Source of the DNA: Desulfobacteraceae bacterium
GTDB taxonomy: Bacteria; Desulfobacterota; DSM-4660; Desulfatiglandales; HGW-15
Length of the DNA stretch: 10,665 bases
Assembly: GCA_003819975.1 (NCBI GenBank)
Contig: RPPU01000098.1
Location: 1 to 10,665 of the forward strand
Direction: 5' to 3'
Each line of letters begins with the position of its first letter. Position 1 is the first letter of the stretch. This document shows positions 1 through 6,439 of this stretch, in pieces. Below the pieces are notes generated by a model, which worked only from the letters and a program-made list of their open reading frames with translations, was not told where the DNA came from and searched no databases. Position numbers and translations under genes: made by a program.

Positions 1-1
1 A

Positions 2-2359
2 AGCAAGCAAGCCGCACCACCGCAACCGCCCGCACCCAAGCACGACAAGCACCCGCTCCCCTTCCCCGACGACCGGCGTGAGGAGTTCAACCGTAAAATC
101 GTCGAAGTTGCCGCGCAAAAAGGTTGGGGTGAATACGCCGGAAAATGGAAATATCACGACCGCGACGGGAACGTAATCGGCCTTGACGTGAGGTTTGAAC
201 AAGAGGGCGAACGCAAAAACATTATAACTTTTTGGTACGACGGAAAACTAAAATGGTTCGGCGCGCCGGTGATGGTGTATAACCTCCATGAAGCCATCGA
301 GTCCACGCTCCCCGTCCTTATCGTCGAAGGCGCCAAATGTGCCGAGGCCGCCCGAGCGATGCCCGCGTTCGTGCCCGTTTCATGGTCCGGCGGTTCCGGG
401 AAAGCCCACCTTGCCGATTGGTCACCCGTTGCCGGGCGTGATGTGTATATTTTCCCCGACGACGATCACAAGAAATTCCCGCCCGGACACGAAAAGGCAG
501 GCATTGAAATGCCGATGAAATCACAACCTGGATACAAGGCCGCACTCGCAATACAAGCGGCGATTCCAGGCTCAAAAATAGTAATGCCGGTTCCGGAATC
601 CCGCACGGTCAAGGCGGACGGCGCAGACATCATCGAAGCCCTGCAAGTCATGACCGCCGACGCTTTGGCGGATTACATCACCGCGCCCCCGGAGACACCG
701 GAGACACCCGCGTGTGACACAAGCGGCATCCCGTTTAAAGTCCTCGGAATCGGCGGCGACGGCAAGGCGAATTTTATCACCGAAGCCGGGCGCTTGCTAT
801 CAACCCCCCTTGACGGGCTATCTAAAAATAAGCTCCTTGTCATTGCAAGCCGTGGCTTCTGGATGGACAACTACAAGACCGACGACGGCAAGACATCCTG
901 GGATTGGGCGATTGACGACCTTATCCGGTTATCAGAAAACAAAGATTTCGACGACACCCTGGTCCGCGGTCGTGGTGCATGGTGTGACGGTGACAAAATC
1001 AGCTACCACGACGGCTGTAAGACGTTCGGGGAATGGGACGAAAACAAGATTTATTTAAAACTCCCCCGCGTCGATTCCGGACTTGACGGCCCGCACGCTG
1101 ACACCGCGCTACTTGATGCCGCGAAGAAAATCATGTTCCGACTATCCTTCGAGACCCCCGCTGATGCCGTGCGCTGTATGGGCTGGTCTGTGCTTGCCTC
1201 ATTCTCTGGCGCCCTCCATTATCGCCCATCCGTGCTTTTAACCGGCGCGTCCGGCACGGGGAAATCCAAGGTCCAGGAGCTTATCATCGGGCCCATAACC
1301 GGGTGCATCTGGGCCGATACCCGGACGACCTCGACCGCCGGGATACGCTCCAAAATCGGACGCGATAACCGCGCCGTGGTATTCGAAGAAGCCGGAAAAG
1401 AAAACGATAAAATGAAAATGAACTTTGAGGACATCCTCGCTTTCATCCGGTCGAACTATTCCAGCAATAGCCCCGACGCATTCAAAGGCACAAAAGACGG
1501 CGGCTATGTAAACTACAAGATGAATAGCATTTTCGCCCTTGCCAGTACCGACCCCACCATCGAAAACGTACAGGACGAAAACCGGATATTGCGGATTCAT
1601 TTCGTCACGCCCAAAATGTCGGGGCTAACATGGCAGGAAATCGAAAAAGAATTAAAAGAAATATTCAATGTCGAAAACTGTAAAAAAATCCGCGCCCTTG
1701 CGTGGTCGAAATTAAAAACAATTATCTGCCTTGCCGACAAAATCGTCCATGTCGCGCAAACCAAAAACACAAGGGATTACCGGTCAAGCTATGCCGAAAT
1801 GCTACTTGCCGCCGCGTACATGGTGGTATGGGCAAATACCGACGCGCCAAGTGAGGCGCAAATCGAACAAATGCTTGATAAATATTACAGCATAAGCCGC
1901 TCCGAAGCCAACCGGGACGAAACCGAGGAAATCATCAATAGAATCATGGATGAGGTCATCGAGGTCTACACCGCATCGACCAACCGCCGGGAGCGCGTGA
2001 GTATCGGGGAATGTATAAACCGTATCTATACCGAAACCGCCGATGAGGACAACGAGCAATCCCGCCCGCTTGACTACCCCGAAATCGTCGCGCACAAAAT
2101 GGCAATCGCCCATTGCGGCATCCGGGTTGTGGACAAGGTAAACGTCGCCATCGCCAACGATCATCATTACATCAAACGCATAACCGGCCTTGATAACGGC
2201 TATAATAAACTATTCCGGCGCCACCTCGGATTTTTAGAACTATCCCGACAAGTAGGTTTCCCCGGAAACAAAAACCGACGCTGTTCGGTATTCGCGGGAC
2301 TGATTAAAAAGATGGAGGCGGACATGACGGATGAGGAGAAGCTGGGGAGGTTGTTGTGA
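2..2359 (+). CDS. Phage primase-helicase (TOPRIM plus P-loop ATPase), 5' end outside window
   Basis: The frame is open from the first complete codon of the window, so the true start lies upstream; the GTG at 188 is internal. 785 residues are visible. A Pro-rich linker (first ~25 residues) leads into a primase-type region. A TOPRIM-like core follows: PVLIVEGAK near nt 311-337 supplies the conserved Glu, and IFPDDD near nt 449-466 supplies the acidic cluster. The C-terminal half is a helicase-type P-loop ATPase: Walker A GASGTGKS at nt 1244-1267, Walker B-like AVVFEEAG at nt 1373-1396, then a sensor-like segment ending in an Arg near nt 1587. This layout is known from phage and plasmid primase-helicases of the DUF927/DUF3987 type, which make primers and unwind DNA at the replication fork. 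It overlaps the next helicase gene by 4 nt (GTGA), implying coupled translation. The general role is secure; the exact family assignment is inferred. Confidence 0.85.
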   Translation, partial: SKQAAPPQPPAPKHDKHPLPFPDDRREEFNRKIVEVAAQKGWGEYAGKWKYHDRDGNVIGLDVRFEQEGERKNIITFWYDGKLKWFGAPVMVYNLHEAIESTLPVLIVEGAKCAEAARAMPAFVPVSWSGGSGKAHLADWSPVAGRDVYIFPDDDHKKFPPGHEKAGIEMPMKSQPGYKAALAIQAAIPGSKIVMPVPESRTVKADGADIIEALQVMTADALADYITAPPETPETPACDTSGIPFKVLGIGGDGKANFITEAGRLLSTPLDGLSKNKLLVIASRGFWMDNYKTDDGKTSWDWAIDDLIRLSENKDFDDTLVRGRGAWCDGDKISYHDGCKTFGEWDENKIYLKLPRVDSGLDGPHADTALLDAAKKIMFRLSFETPADAVRCMGWSVLASFSGALHYRPSVLLTGASGTGKSKVQELIIGPITGCIWADTRTTSTAGIRSKIGRDNRAVVFEEAGKENDKMKMNFEDILAFIRSNYSSNSPDAFKGTKDGGYVNYKMNSIFALASTDPTIENVQDENRILRIHFVTPKMSGLTWQEIEKELKEIFNVENCKKIRALAWSKLKTIICLADKIVHVAQTKNTRDYRSSYAEMLLAAAYMVVWANTDAPSEAQIEQMLDKYYSISRSEANRDETEEIINRIMDEVIEVYTASTNRRERVSIGECINRIYTETADEDNEQSRPLDYPEIVAHKMAIAHCGIRVVDKVNVAIANDHHYIKRITGLDNGYNKLFRRHLGFLELSRQVGFPGNKNRRCSVFAGLIKKMEADMTDEEKLGRLL

Positions 2360-3981
2360 ACGCCCTTAGAGATTACCAGCAGGGCTTATATATACAGGCC
2401 CGCCAAGCCCTCACCACTTCCCGCGCCGTCTGCATCCAGCTTGCCACCGGGGGCGGGAAAACCCCGGTCATGTCCGCGATGTGTGAATCAGTTTACGGCA
2501 AGCACAAAACGGCGTGGATATTGGTAAACCGGAAAGAATTATTGACCCAGGCATCCGCGCACCTTTTGAAATGGAACGTCCCGCACAACATGATAAAACC
2601 CGGACGCGCCGAATCAAACGCGTTTCGGATTCACCTTGTGTCAAGTGATACCCTTATAAGGCGCTACGATAAAATCAAGCGATGGCCGGATTTAATTATC
2701 TTCGACGAATGCCACCTCACCTTAGACCGTCAAATCGAAATCGTTAAGCGATTACCCGAGCACACGAAAATAATAGGATTCACCGCAACCCCCGAGCGGG
2801 GCGACGGACGGGGGTTGTCAGTCAAGGCCGGAGGGGTGTACGATGAACTTATCACCGGCCCGTCGATACCAGAACTTACCGAGCAGGGCTACCTGTCGGG
2901 CTTGCGATACTTTTCCCCACCGCTTGAAGGGCTGTCATCCCTTAAAGTCCGGGGAACCGACTACGATGAGGAACAATTAGAGGAGCTATTAAAACGCCGG
3001 AAAGTGTACGGGGAACTTGTCGGGCATTATGCCAAGTACGGCGTCAACCCCAACGGAACGCGAAAACCCGCGTTGATATTTTGCCGGTCGATAAAATCCG
3101 CCGACCACACCGCCGAACGGTTCCGGGACAAGGGTTTCAATTTTCACAACATCGATTCAACTATGACCGACACGCGCCGCGCCGAACTTGTAGCCGCCCT
3201 TACCGCCGGTACGATTGACGGCCTTACCGGGTGCGACATTTTCACCTATGGCATCGACATCCCGCGCGTGGAGTACGGGGCAACGATTCGCCCGACGTTA
3301 TCCAGGGCACTCTATATGCAAGCCATCGGGCGCGTTCTCCGGCCCTTTCGTGACGGCGTGACGGGCTACCGGAAAGAGGAGGCGCTGTTCTTCGACCACG
3401 TCAATAATATTTTGGAACACCAGGACGACCGCTACCCCGGCGTGCCCCTCCACTACGTCCCGGAAATATCATGGAACTTCGACGGCGTGGACAAGCGCAA
3501 GCGCGACAAGAAACAGAAAAATGTCATCCTGTGCCCTCACCTTGATTTCATGTACTGCGATAAAGGGAATTGCGCGACGTGCCAGCACAACCCCGACAAG
3601 TCCGTTACCGACGCCCGTAAGCCCATGATAGTCATCCCAGCCGCCCTTGTGGAAGCCCCCAGGCCCGTACCCATGGCAGAGCGCGCGCCCGACGATCAGC
3701 GCGAAATACAAGACCGCATCGGCGCCGCCATCCTTGAATACAAGCGCGACATGAGCCCCGGCCCCGTGGGGGAACTGCTGAAAATAGCGGAGTCGTTAAA
3801 GCGCCAGCCGATGTGGGTTTATTATGAATTGACAAGCGAAGACAGAAAAACAATCAATATTCCATTATTACACGAAATAGCAAGGCAGAAAAAATATGAT
3901 CCCAAATGGGTATATTTCAGAATAAAGGAGGCAAGAATGCGCAAGGCGGTTATTAAGGATTATAGGGAGGCGATGAGATGA
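2356..3981 (+). CDS. DEAD/DEAH-type superfamily 2 helicase (phage)
   Basis: 541 residues, GTG start inside the stop of the primase gene (4-nt overlap). SF2 motifs appear in order: Q-like LRDYQQ (residues 4-9), Walker A ATGGGKT (30-36), DECH (117-120), TAT (143-145), motif V-like YGIDIP (298-303) and motif VI QAIGRVLR (322-329). It should use ATP to translocate on or unwind nucleic acid, most likely in phage replication or recombination. After the helicase core there is a four-cysteine cluster (C393, C401, C406, C409), suggesting bound zinc or, less likely, an iron-sulfur cluster. The C terminus (about 497-530) carries a Tyr/Trp-rich segment with KYDPKWVYFRIKE, resembling the tail motif common in phage helicases of this kind. 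Codons in the last ~60 residues shift toward AGA, ATA and TTA. It ends in an ATGA overlap with the MazG-like gene. Confidence 0.92.
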   Translation: MNALRDYQQGLYIQARQALTTSRAVCIQLATGGGKTPVMSAMCESVYGKHKTAWILVNRKELLTQASAHLLKWNVPHNMIKPGRAESNAFRIHLVSSDTLIRRYDKIKRWPDLIIFDECHLTLDRQIEIVKRLPEHTKIIGFTATPERGDGRGLSVKAGGVYDELITGPSIPELTEQGYLSGLRYFSPPLEGLSSLKVRGTDYDEEQLEELLKRRKVYGELVGHYAKYGVNPNGTRKPALIFCRSIKSADHTAERFRDKGFNFHNIDSTMTDTRRAELVAALTAGTIDGLTGCDIFTYGIDIPRVEYGATIRPTLSRALYMQAIGRVLRPFRDGVTGYRKEEALFFDHVNNILEHQDDRYPGVPLHYVPEISWNFDGVDKRKRDKKQKNVILCPHLDFMYCDKGNCATCQHNPDKSVTDARKPMIVIPAALVEAPRPVPMAERAPDDQREIQDRIGAAILEYKRDMSPGPVGELLKIAESLKRQPMWVYYELTSEDRKTINIPLLHEIARQKKYDPKWVYFRIKEARMRKAVIKDYREAMR

Positions 3982-4271
3982 ACATCGAAAAACAAAATTT
4001 AATATTGTGCGAAATTCAGCGTGAACGCACAAAGCAGGATCAAAAATGGGGTGAACAAAACCATGCCCCGGTTGAATGGCTTTCAATTCTCGGCGAGGAG
4101 TTTGGGGAAGTTTGTAAGGCCACATGTGAGGCACATTTTGCCGAATACAAAACAACGGGCGATTATTCCGAATACAGAAAAGAGCTTATCCAGGTCGCGG
4201 CGGTCGCAGTTGCGATGGTCGAATCATACGACAGGAGCATGGAGGCTAAAAATGAAATCAATCCCGTGTGA
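3978..4271 (+). CDS. MazG-like nucleotide pyrophosphohydrolase family protein
   Basis: 97 residues, ATG overlapping the helicase stop (ATGA), with GGAGG about 7 nt upstream. The sequence reads RERTKQDQKWGEQNH (residues 15-29), then an acidic helix with EEFGE (40-44) and a second helix with ELIQ followed by VAAVAVAMVES (69-83). This is the all-alpha NTP-PPase (MazG-like) pattern EExxE...ExxD, except that the final Asp is Gln here (Q72), which I recall as common in phage relatives. Family members hydrolyse nucleoside triphosphates to monophosphates and pyrophosphate; phage versions are thought to adjust nucleotide or alarmone pools. Catalytic competence with Gln in place of Asp is not certain. 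It sits between the replication helicase and an NrdD-like gene, in keeping with nucleotide metabolism. Confidence 0.8.
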   Translation: MNIEKQNLILCEIQRERTKQDQKWGEQNHAPVEWLSILGEEFGEVCKATCEAHFAEYKTTGDYSEYRKELIQVAAVAVAMVESYDRSMEAKNEINPV

Positions 4272-4431
4272 AATCTACTCCCGCGTTGTCGGCTATTACC
4301 GCCCCATAACACAATGGAACCCCGGCAAGCGCGCGGAATTTTGGGATAGATTACCCTATAAAATGGAGGTATCAAATGAGCACACGTCAAGCCAAGCAAT
4401 CACGCCGCCACACGCGAAAACTGAAAGCTGA
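4252..4431 (+). CDS. nrdD-like: Stand-alone NrdD C-terminal-like peptide (class III ribonucleotide reductase glycyl-radical segment)
   Basis: 59 residues, ATG at 4252 with GGAGG at 4241-4245 (6-nt spacing). A longer reading of the same frame starts inside the MazG-like gene and lacks support. Residues 5-38 (PCEIYSRVVGYYRP, then WNPGK and EFWDR) match the end of anaerobic ribonucleoside-triphosphate reductase, where RxxGY holds the glycine that carries the radical; here it would be Gly14. Small proteins of this type are annotated as anaerobic ribonucleoside-triphosphate reductase in anaerobic bacteria and phages. The catalytic barrel and the CxxC zinc pairs of full NrdD are absent. The role is inferred: a detachable radical-bearing piece or an RNR-associated factor. 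The gene overlaps the MazG-like gene by 20 nt and the next gene by 56 nt, so its last ~19 residues are overprinted and depart from the usual family end. Confidence 0.72.
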   Translation: MKSIPCEIYSRVVGYYRPITQWNPGKRAEFWDRLPYKMEVSNEHTSSQAITPPHAKTES

Positions 4432-4534
4432 AATCAAGATTGACGCGCTGACGGAGTTTATGGACTTCGCGATTAAGCAACCGCTATGGAGGCGGGTGAG
4501 GTTTGCGTATAGGGTGGTGTTTAAGAGGTTATGA
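4376..4534 (+). CDS. Small basic hypothetical protein
   Basis: 52 residues, ATG at 4376 preceded by GGAGG at 4365-4369 (6-nt spacing), which is the main support for the gene. The N terminus is Lys/Arg-rich (STRQAKQSRRHTRKLKAE), the middle is a short helix (LTEFMDFAIKQ), and the end is an aromatic and basic stretch (PLWRRVRFAYRVVFKRL) that could be amphipathic and bind membrane or nucleic acid. No family is recognised. It is the last plus-strand gene before the minus-strand nuclease and its stop overlaps the nuclease stop region by 14 nt. The first 56 nt also encode the end of the NrdD-like protein in another frame. It is probably real given the ribosome binding site and chain position; its function is unknown. 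Confidence 0.6.
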   Translation: MSTRQAKQSRRHTRKLKAEIKIDALTEFMDFAIKQPLWRRVRFAYRVVFKRL

Positions 4535-4865
4535 CCTCAAAAATCCCCCCCATCCGCAAAATCATTTCCTTAAAGTGTAATTGTTTCGGTGATAATTTCC
4601 CGGTTGCCTTGATTTCTATGCCCTTGAATATTGCAATTTTTTCACCAACCATGTCGGGGGTTATCGTTTTCGATTCGAATCCACATATATCCGGCCACCC
4701 CTCCGGCGCGCCATGAAAGGGGAACGCGTTTTTTATGACGGTGATATTCCCATGCTTAACCGCGCGCCCGGCCCAGCCCATCCCGGCATTGATGCGAAAA
4801 AGCCGCTGATTCTCCGGCATATTCCGCAAGACTTCATTGATTATGTCCCTTTCCTTTGTGCCCAT
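4521..4865 (-). CDS. VRR-NUC domain endonuclease
   Basis: 114 residues, about the length of a minimal phage VRR-NUC protein. Visible family features are RLFRINAG (21-28), EGWPDICGF (55-63) with catalytic-type Asp59, GIEIKATGKLSPKQ (82-95) with the E-x-K pair Glu84/Lys86 and conserved Gln95, and the closing GGIFEV. This is the PD-(D/E)xK-like fold also found in the FAN1 nuclease; phage members are thought to cut branched or flapped DNA during replication or recombination. It is encoded against its plus-strand neighbours, tail to tail with the 52-residue gene, with no terminator in the overlap. No Shine-Dalgarno precedes the ATG; instead a -10 box ends 6 nt before it, so translation may be leaderless. 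The family call is firm; the biological role is inferred. Confidence 0.85.
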   Translation of the reverse strand: MGTKERDIINEVLRNMPENQRLFRINAGMGWAGRAVKHGNITVIKNAFPFHGAPEGWPDICGFESKTITPDMVGEKIAIFKGIEIKATGKLSPKQLHFKEMILRMGGIFEVITS

Positions 4866-4871
4866 GAGGTA

Positions 4872-4899
4872 ATAATAAAATGCAAAAAAAATCTGTCAA
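4872..4899 (-). promoter_or_regulatory. Sigma70-type promoter for VRR-NUC gene, probably leaderless
   Basis: On the minus strand a consensus TTGACA (4899-4894) is followed after 16 nt by TATTAT (4877-4872). The ATG starts at 4865, 7 nt after the -10 box, where transcription would normally begin. No GGAGG-like site fits between. The match is visible in the sequence; promoter activity is inferred. Confidence 0.65.
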
Positions 4900-4911
4900 C
4901 ACGAAAAAAAA
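4884..4911. promoter_or_regulatory. Phased A-tracts between divergent promoters
   Basis: Two runs of eight A lie at 4884-4891 and 4904-4911, starting exactly 20 bp apart (about two helical turns), with a shorter run at 4917-4920. Such phasing commonly bends DNA. The second run lies just upstream of the leftward -35 box, where an UP element or architectural protein could act. The role is inferred from position. Confidence 0.45.
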
Positions 4912-4923
4912 GTGATAAAACGC

Positions 4924-4952
4924 TTGACTTATAACGATAGTGTATATATATT
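4924..4952 (+). promoter_or_regulatory. Sigma70-type promoter for the small-gene operon
   Basis: TTGACT (4924-4929), a 17-nt spacer, and TATATT (4947-4952) make a near-consensus promoter. Transcription would start near 4959, giving a leader of about 25 nt with AAAGGAG (4968-4974) before the ATG at 4983. It is the only clear rightward promoter seen in the window and would drive 4983-8334. Confidence 0.72.
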
Positions 4953-4982
4953 ATAAACATAAAGAATAAAGGAGATACGGAA

Positions 4983-5171
4983 ATGAATAAAATAATAAAA
5001 ATCAAAACCGACGAAGAAAACGGAATGGAATACAGAATCTTTATAAACGATCGCGGCTATGCGGTTGGAATTTACGACATCGACGCAAGCGAAACCGTAA
5101 CCATCATCAACTGCAAAGACGAATCAAAAGCGGTTGAAAAGTTTAACGAAGCAACCAAGTTGATCGCATAA
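4983..5171 (+). CDS. Hypothetical protein, first gene of small-gene operon
   Basis: 62 residues, ATG at 4983 with AAAGGAG 8 nt upstream and a near-consensus promoter directly in front. The composition is acidic and Lys-rich: IIKIKTDEENGMEYRIFIND, then RGYAVGIYDID and a C-terminal helix ESKAVEKFNEATKL. The pattern suggests a small alpha/beta fold with several strands and one terminal helix. No family is recognised, and no membrane segment, signal or cysteine cluster is visible. Being promoter-proximal and followed by a stable hairpin, it may be the most abundantly made product of the operon, as is common for early phage proteins that target host factors; that is inference only. Confidence 0.75.
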   Translation: MNKIIKIKTDEENGMEYRIFINDRGYAVGIYDIDASETVTIINCKDESKAVEKFNEATKLIA

Positions 5172-5180
5172 AGCAACCCC

Positions 5181-5198
5181 GCCGGGGGAAACCCCGGC
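5181..5198 (+). promoter_or_regulatory. Intergenic RNA hairpin with GAAA tetraloop
   Basis: Arms GCCGGGG (5181-5187) and CCCCGGC (5192-5198) pair perfectly over 7 bp around a GAAA (GNRA) loop. No U-tract follows; the next bases lead straight into AAGGAG (5208-5213) of the next gene. It therefore looks less like a full terminator and more like an attenuator or an mRNA-stabilising hairpin protecting the 62-residue gene's message. Confidence 0.6.
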
Positions 5199-5220
5199 TA
5201 TTATAAAAAGGAGAATCGTA

Positions 5221-5367
5221 ATGGAAAAACCAATAATGCAAGCATACGCCGAACGCGAAACATATTTAAACGGTGTCCGCGTATCATGCACAACCGAGGA
5301 ATGGTTAAGGTGCATAAACGACAAAAAACTTGAATCAGAAATCATCGAGCGAGGTATTAAGACATGA
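5221..5367 (+). CDS. Small hypothetical protein
   Basis: 48 residues, ATG at 5221 with AAGGAG at 5208-5213 (7-nt spacing), ending in an ATGA overlap with the next gene. The protein starts MEKPIMQAYAERETYLNG and contains two cysteines (VSCTTEEWLRC), with a mostly charged helical end ESEIIERGIKT. No known family is recognised. The strong ribosome binding site, the stop-start overlap and its place in the gene chain support a real gene. Function unknown. Confidence 0.68.
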   Translation: MEKPIMQAYAERETYLNGVRVSCTTEEWLRCINDKKLESEIIERGIKT

Positions 5368-5657
5368 AACCCCAAAACACCACCAAACTAATCGAAGCCC
5401 AGCGCCTCATCACAGAAGCCGCCCGCATGATTTCCGAGGTTAGCCTTGACGAATCATGGGGAACGGGCCGCGCCGATTGCGCCCATTTCGCAAACGAGTT
5501 GCAAGAATTTTTATCCTGCGACCACGGCCAAGCCGGATTTGTCGCGTACGTCAACAAAATGCAAGCCATCGAATCAAGGCCAATTCCGGCGCGGTTGCTT
5601 GATGACCTTCGCCTTATGGGCCGTATCCTTGACGCCGAGCGTGGGGGTATGATATGA
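5364..5657 (+). CDS. Hypothetical protein, predicted helical
   Basis: 97 residues, starting within the previous stop (ATGA) and ending in another ATGA overlap, so translation is probably coupled on both sides. The N-terminal helix reads TTKLIEAQRLITEAARMISEV, the middle has WGTGRADCAHFANELQEFL, and the end is RLLDDLRLMGRILDAE. The whole looks like a soluble all-alpha protein with no membrane segment. No family is recognised. Codon use (GCC, CGC, ACC) matches the replication genes, so it is not an obvious recent import. Confidence 0.72.
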   Translation: MKPQNTTKLIEAQRLITEAARMISEVSLDESWGTGRADCAHFANELQEFLSCDHGQAGFVAYVNKMQAIESRPIPARLLDDLRLMGRILDAERGGMI

Positions 5658-5803
5658 CCACCTTCGCCATCTCCCAACGCGACGTTGAAACCGGACAATT
5701 TCCGATTGCTCATCTTCTCATGTTTTCAATCAACACCGGCGCGCGGGTACTTATTCGCGGGTACGCTGAGATTATAAACGGTGAGATTAAGTATTTACAT
5801 TAA
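5654..5803 (+). CDS. Small hypothetical protein
   Basis: 49 residues beginning in the ATGA overlap with the preceding gene; a G-run (GTGGGGG) a few nt upstream can serve as ribosome binding site. The protein (MTTFAISQRDVETGQFPIAH, then LLMFSINTGARVLIRGYAE and a short end) looks beta-rich, with no signal or metal site. It is followed by a 40-nt gap before the next gene, one of the few breaks in the chain. No family is recognised; it is supported only by overlap and codon use. Confidence 0.6.
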   Translation: MTTFAISQRDVETGQFPIAHLLMFSINTGARVLIRGYAEIINGEIKYLH

Positions 5804-5843
5804 GCGCCATGTGCGCGACCATAACAATAAGGGGGAAACCAAA

Positions 5844-6053
5844 ATGCTAATACCACAAGCAAAACAAGACGAATACGTTGCACTACTCAAACGCGCGGAC
5901 TGGTACTATATGTACGCCGACGGCGCCGCGTATCACAACGGCATGGATTCATTTTTCGCCGCGTCAAGTTACCGGAAAAGTCTTTTATTCACCTACCCCG
6001 ACGCGAAGGATTTAATCAATAATCTTTGGTTGGAGTACGGGGGGAAGCTATGA
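5844..6053 (+). CDS. Hypothetical protein, aromatic-rich
   Basis: 69 residues. I chose ATG 5844 because AAGGGGG lies about 8 nt upstream and an earlier in-frame GTG at 5781 would overlap the previous gene without a site. The protein is rich in Tyr, Trp and Phe (RADWYYMYADGAAYHNG, SFFAASSYRKSLLFTYPDAKD, LWLEYGGKL) and is probably helical. It lacks hydrophobic runs long enough for a membrane segment. It ends in an ATGA overlap with the YopX gene. No known family is recognised. Confidence 0.68.
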   Translation: MLIPQAKQDEYVALLKRADWYYMYADGAAYHNGMDSFFAASSYRKSLLFTYPDAKDLINNLWLEYGGKL

Positions 6054-6439
6054 GAGAAATAAAATTCAGGGCATGGCATTCCGGCATGAAAAAAATGTTT
6101 TCAGCGGAAGAAATGGCGGAAGATCAGTTGACATTATTGCCAACGGGAAAGTTTATAAATGTCCACGGGCAAAACACGAGATTAAGTACTATTTTTTCCC
6201 ATGAACAAATGTTACCCGAACAATTCACCGGCCTCCGCGACAAAAACGGAAAAGAGATTTATGAGGGGGATGTAATTGAATGGCTAAACTTGAGATTCGA
6301 AATAACCTTGAATAATCATCATGGTTATAGATTCATGGTTGGAGTTGATCAGATTAATAGAGCATACGCGGAACGCTCTGAAATCATCGGCAACATCCAC
6401 GAAAACCCGGAGTTATTGGAAAATGGAGGCGAATCATGA
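6050..6439 (+). CDS. YopX family phage protein
   Basis: 129 residues, ATG at 6050 overlapping the previous stop, with a G-rich site (GGGGGGAAG) upstream. The start MREIKFRAW, the central FTGLRDKNGKEIYEGDVIEW (residues 63-82) and the closing IIGNIHENPELLE are hallmarks of the YopX family, first named from Bacillus phage SPbeta and widespread in phages of many hosts. The family has a beta-barrel-like fold; its biochemical role is unknown and it is usually found among early or accessory genes, as here. Length is typical. ATGA overlap with the downstream membrane protein gene. Confidence 0.92.
   Translation: MREIKFRAWHSGMKKMFSAEEMAEDQLTLLPTGKFINVHGQNTRLSTIFSHEQMLPEQFTGLRDKNGKEIYEGDVIEWLNLRFEITLNNHHGYRFMVGVDQINRAYAERSEIIGNIHENPELLENGGES

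Noticed and set aside
1238..1600. Minus-strand 120-residue frame
   Set aside because: Shadow of the primase-helicase ATPase domain, which has clear Walker motifs on the plus strand.
4021..4251. Upstream extension of the NrdD-like frame
   Set aside because: It lies wholly inside the MazG-like gene, encodes nothing recognisable, and the ATG at 4252 has a proper GGAGG.
4713..4934. Plus-strand 73-residue frame over the nuclease gene
   Set aside because: It runs antisense to a clear VRR-NUC gene and resembles no protein.
5781..5843. GTG start for the 69-residue gene
   Set aside because: It overlaps the preceding gene and has no ribosome binding site; ATG 5844 has AAGGGGG.
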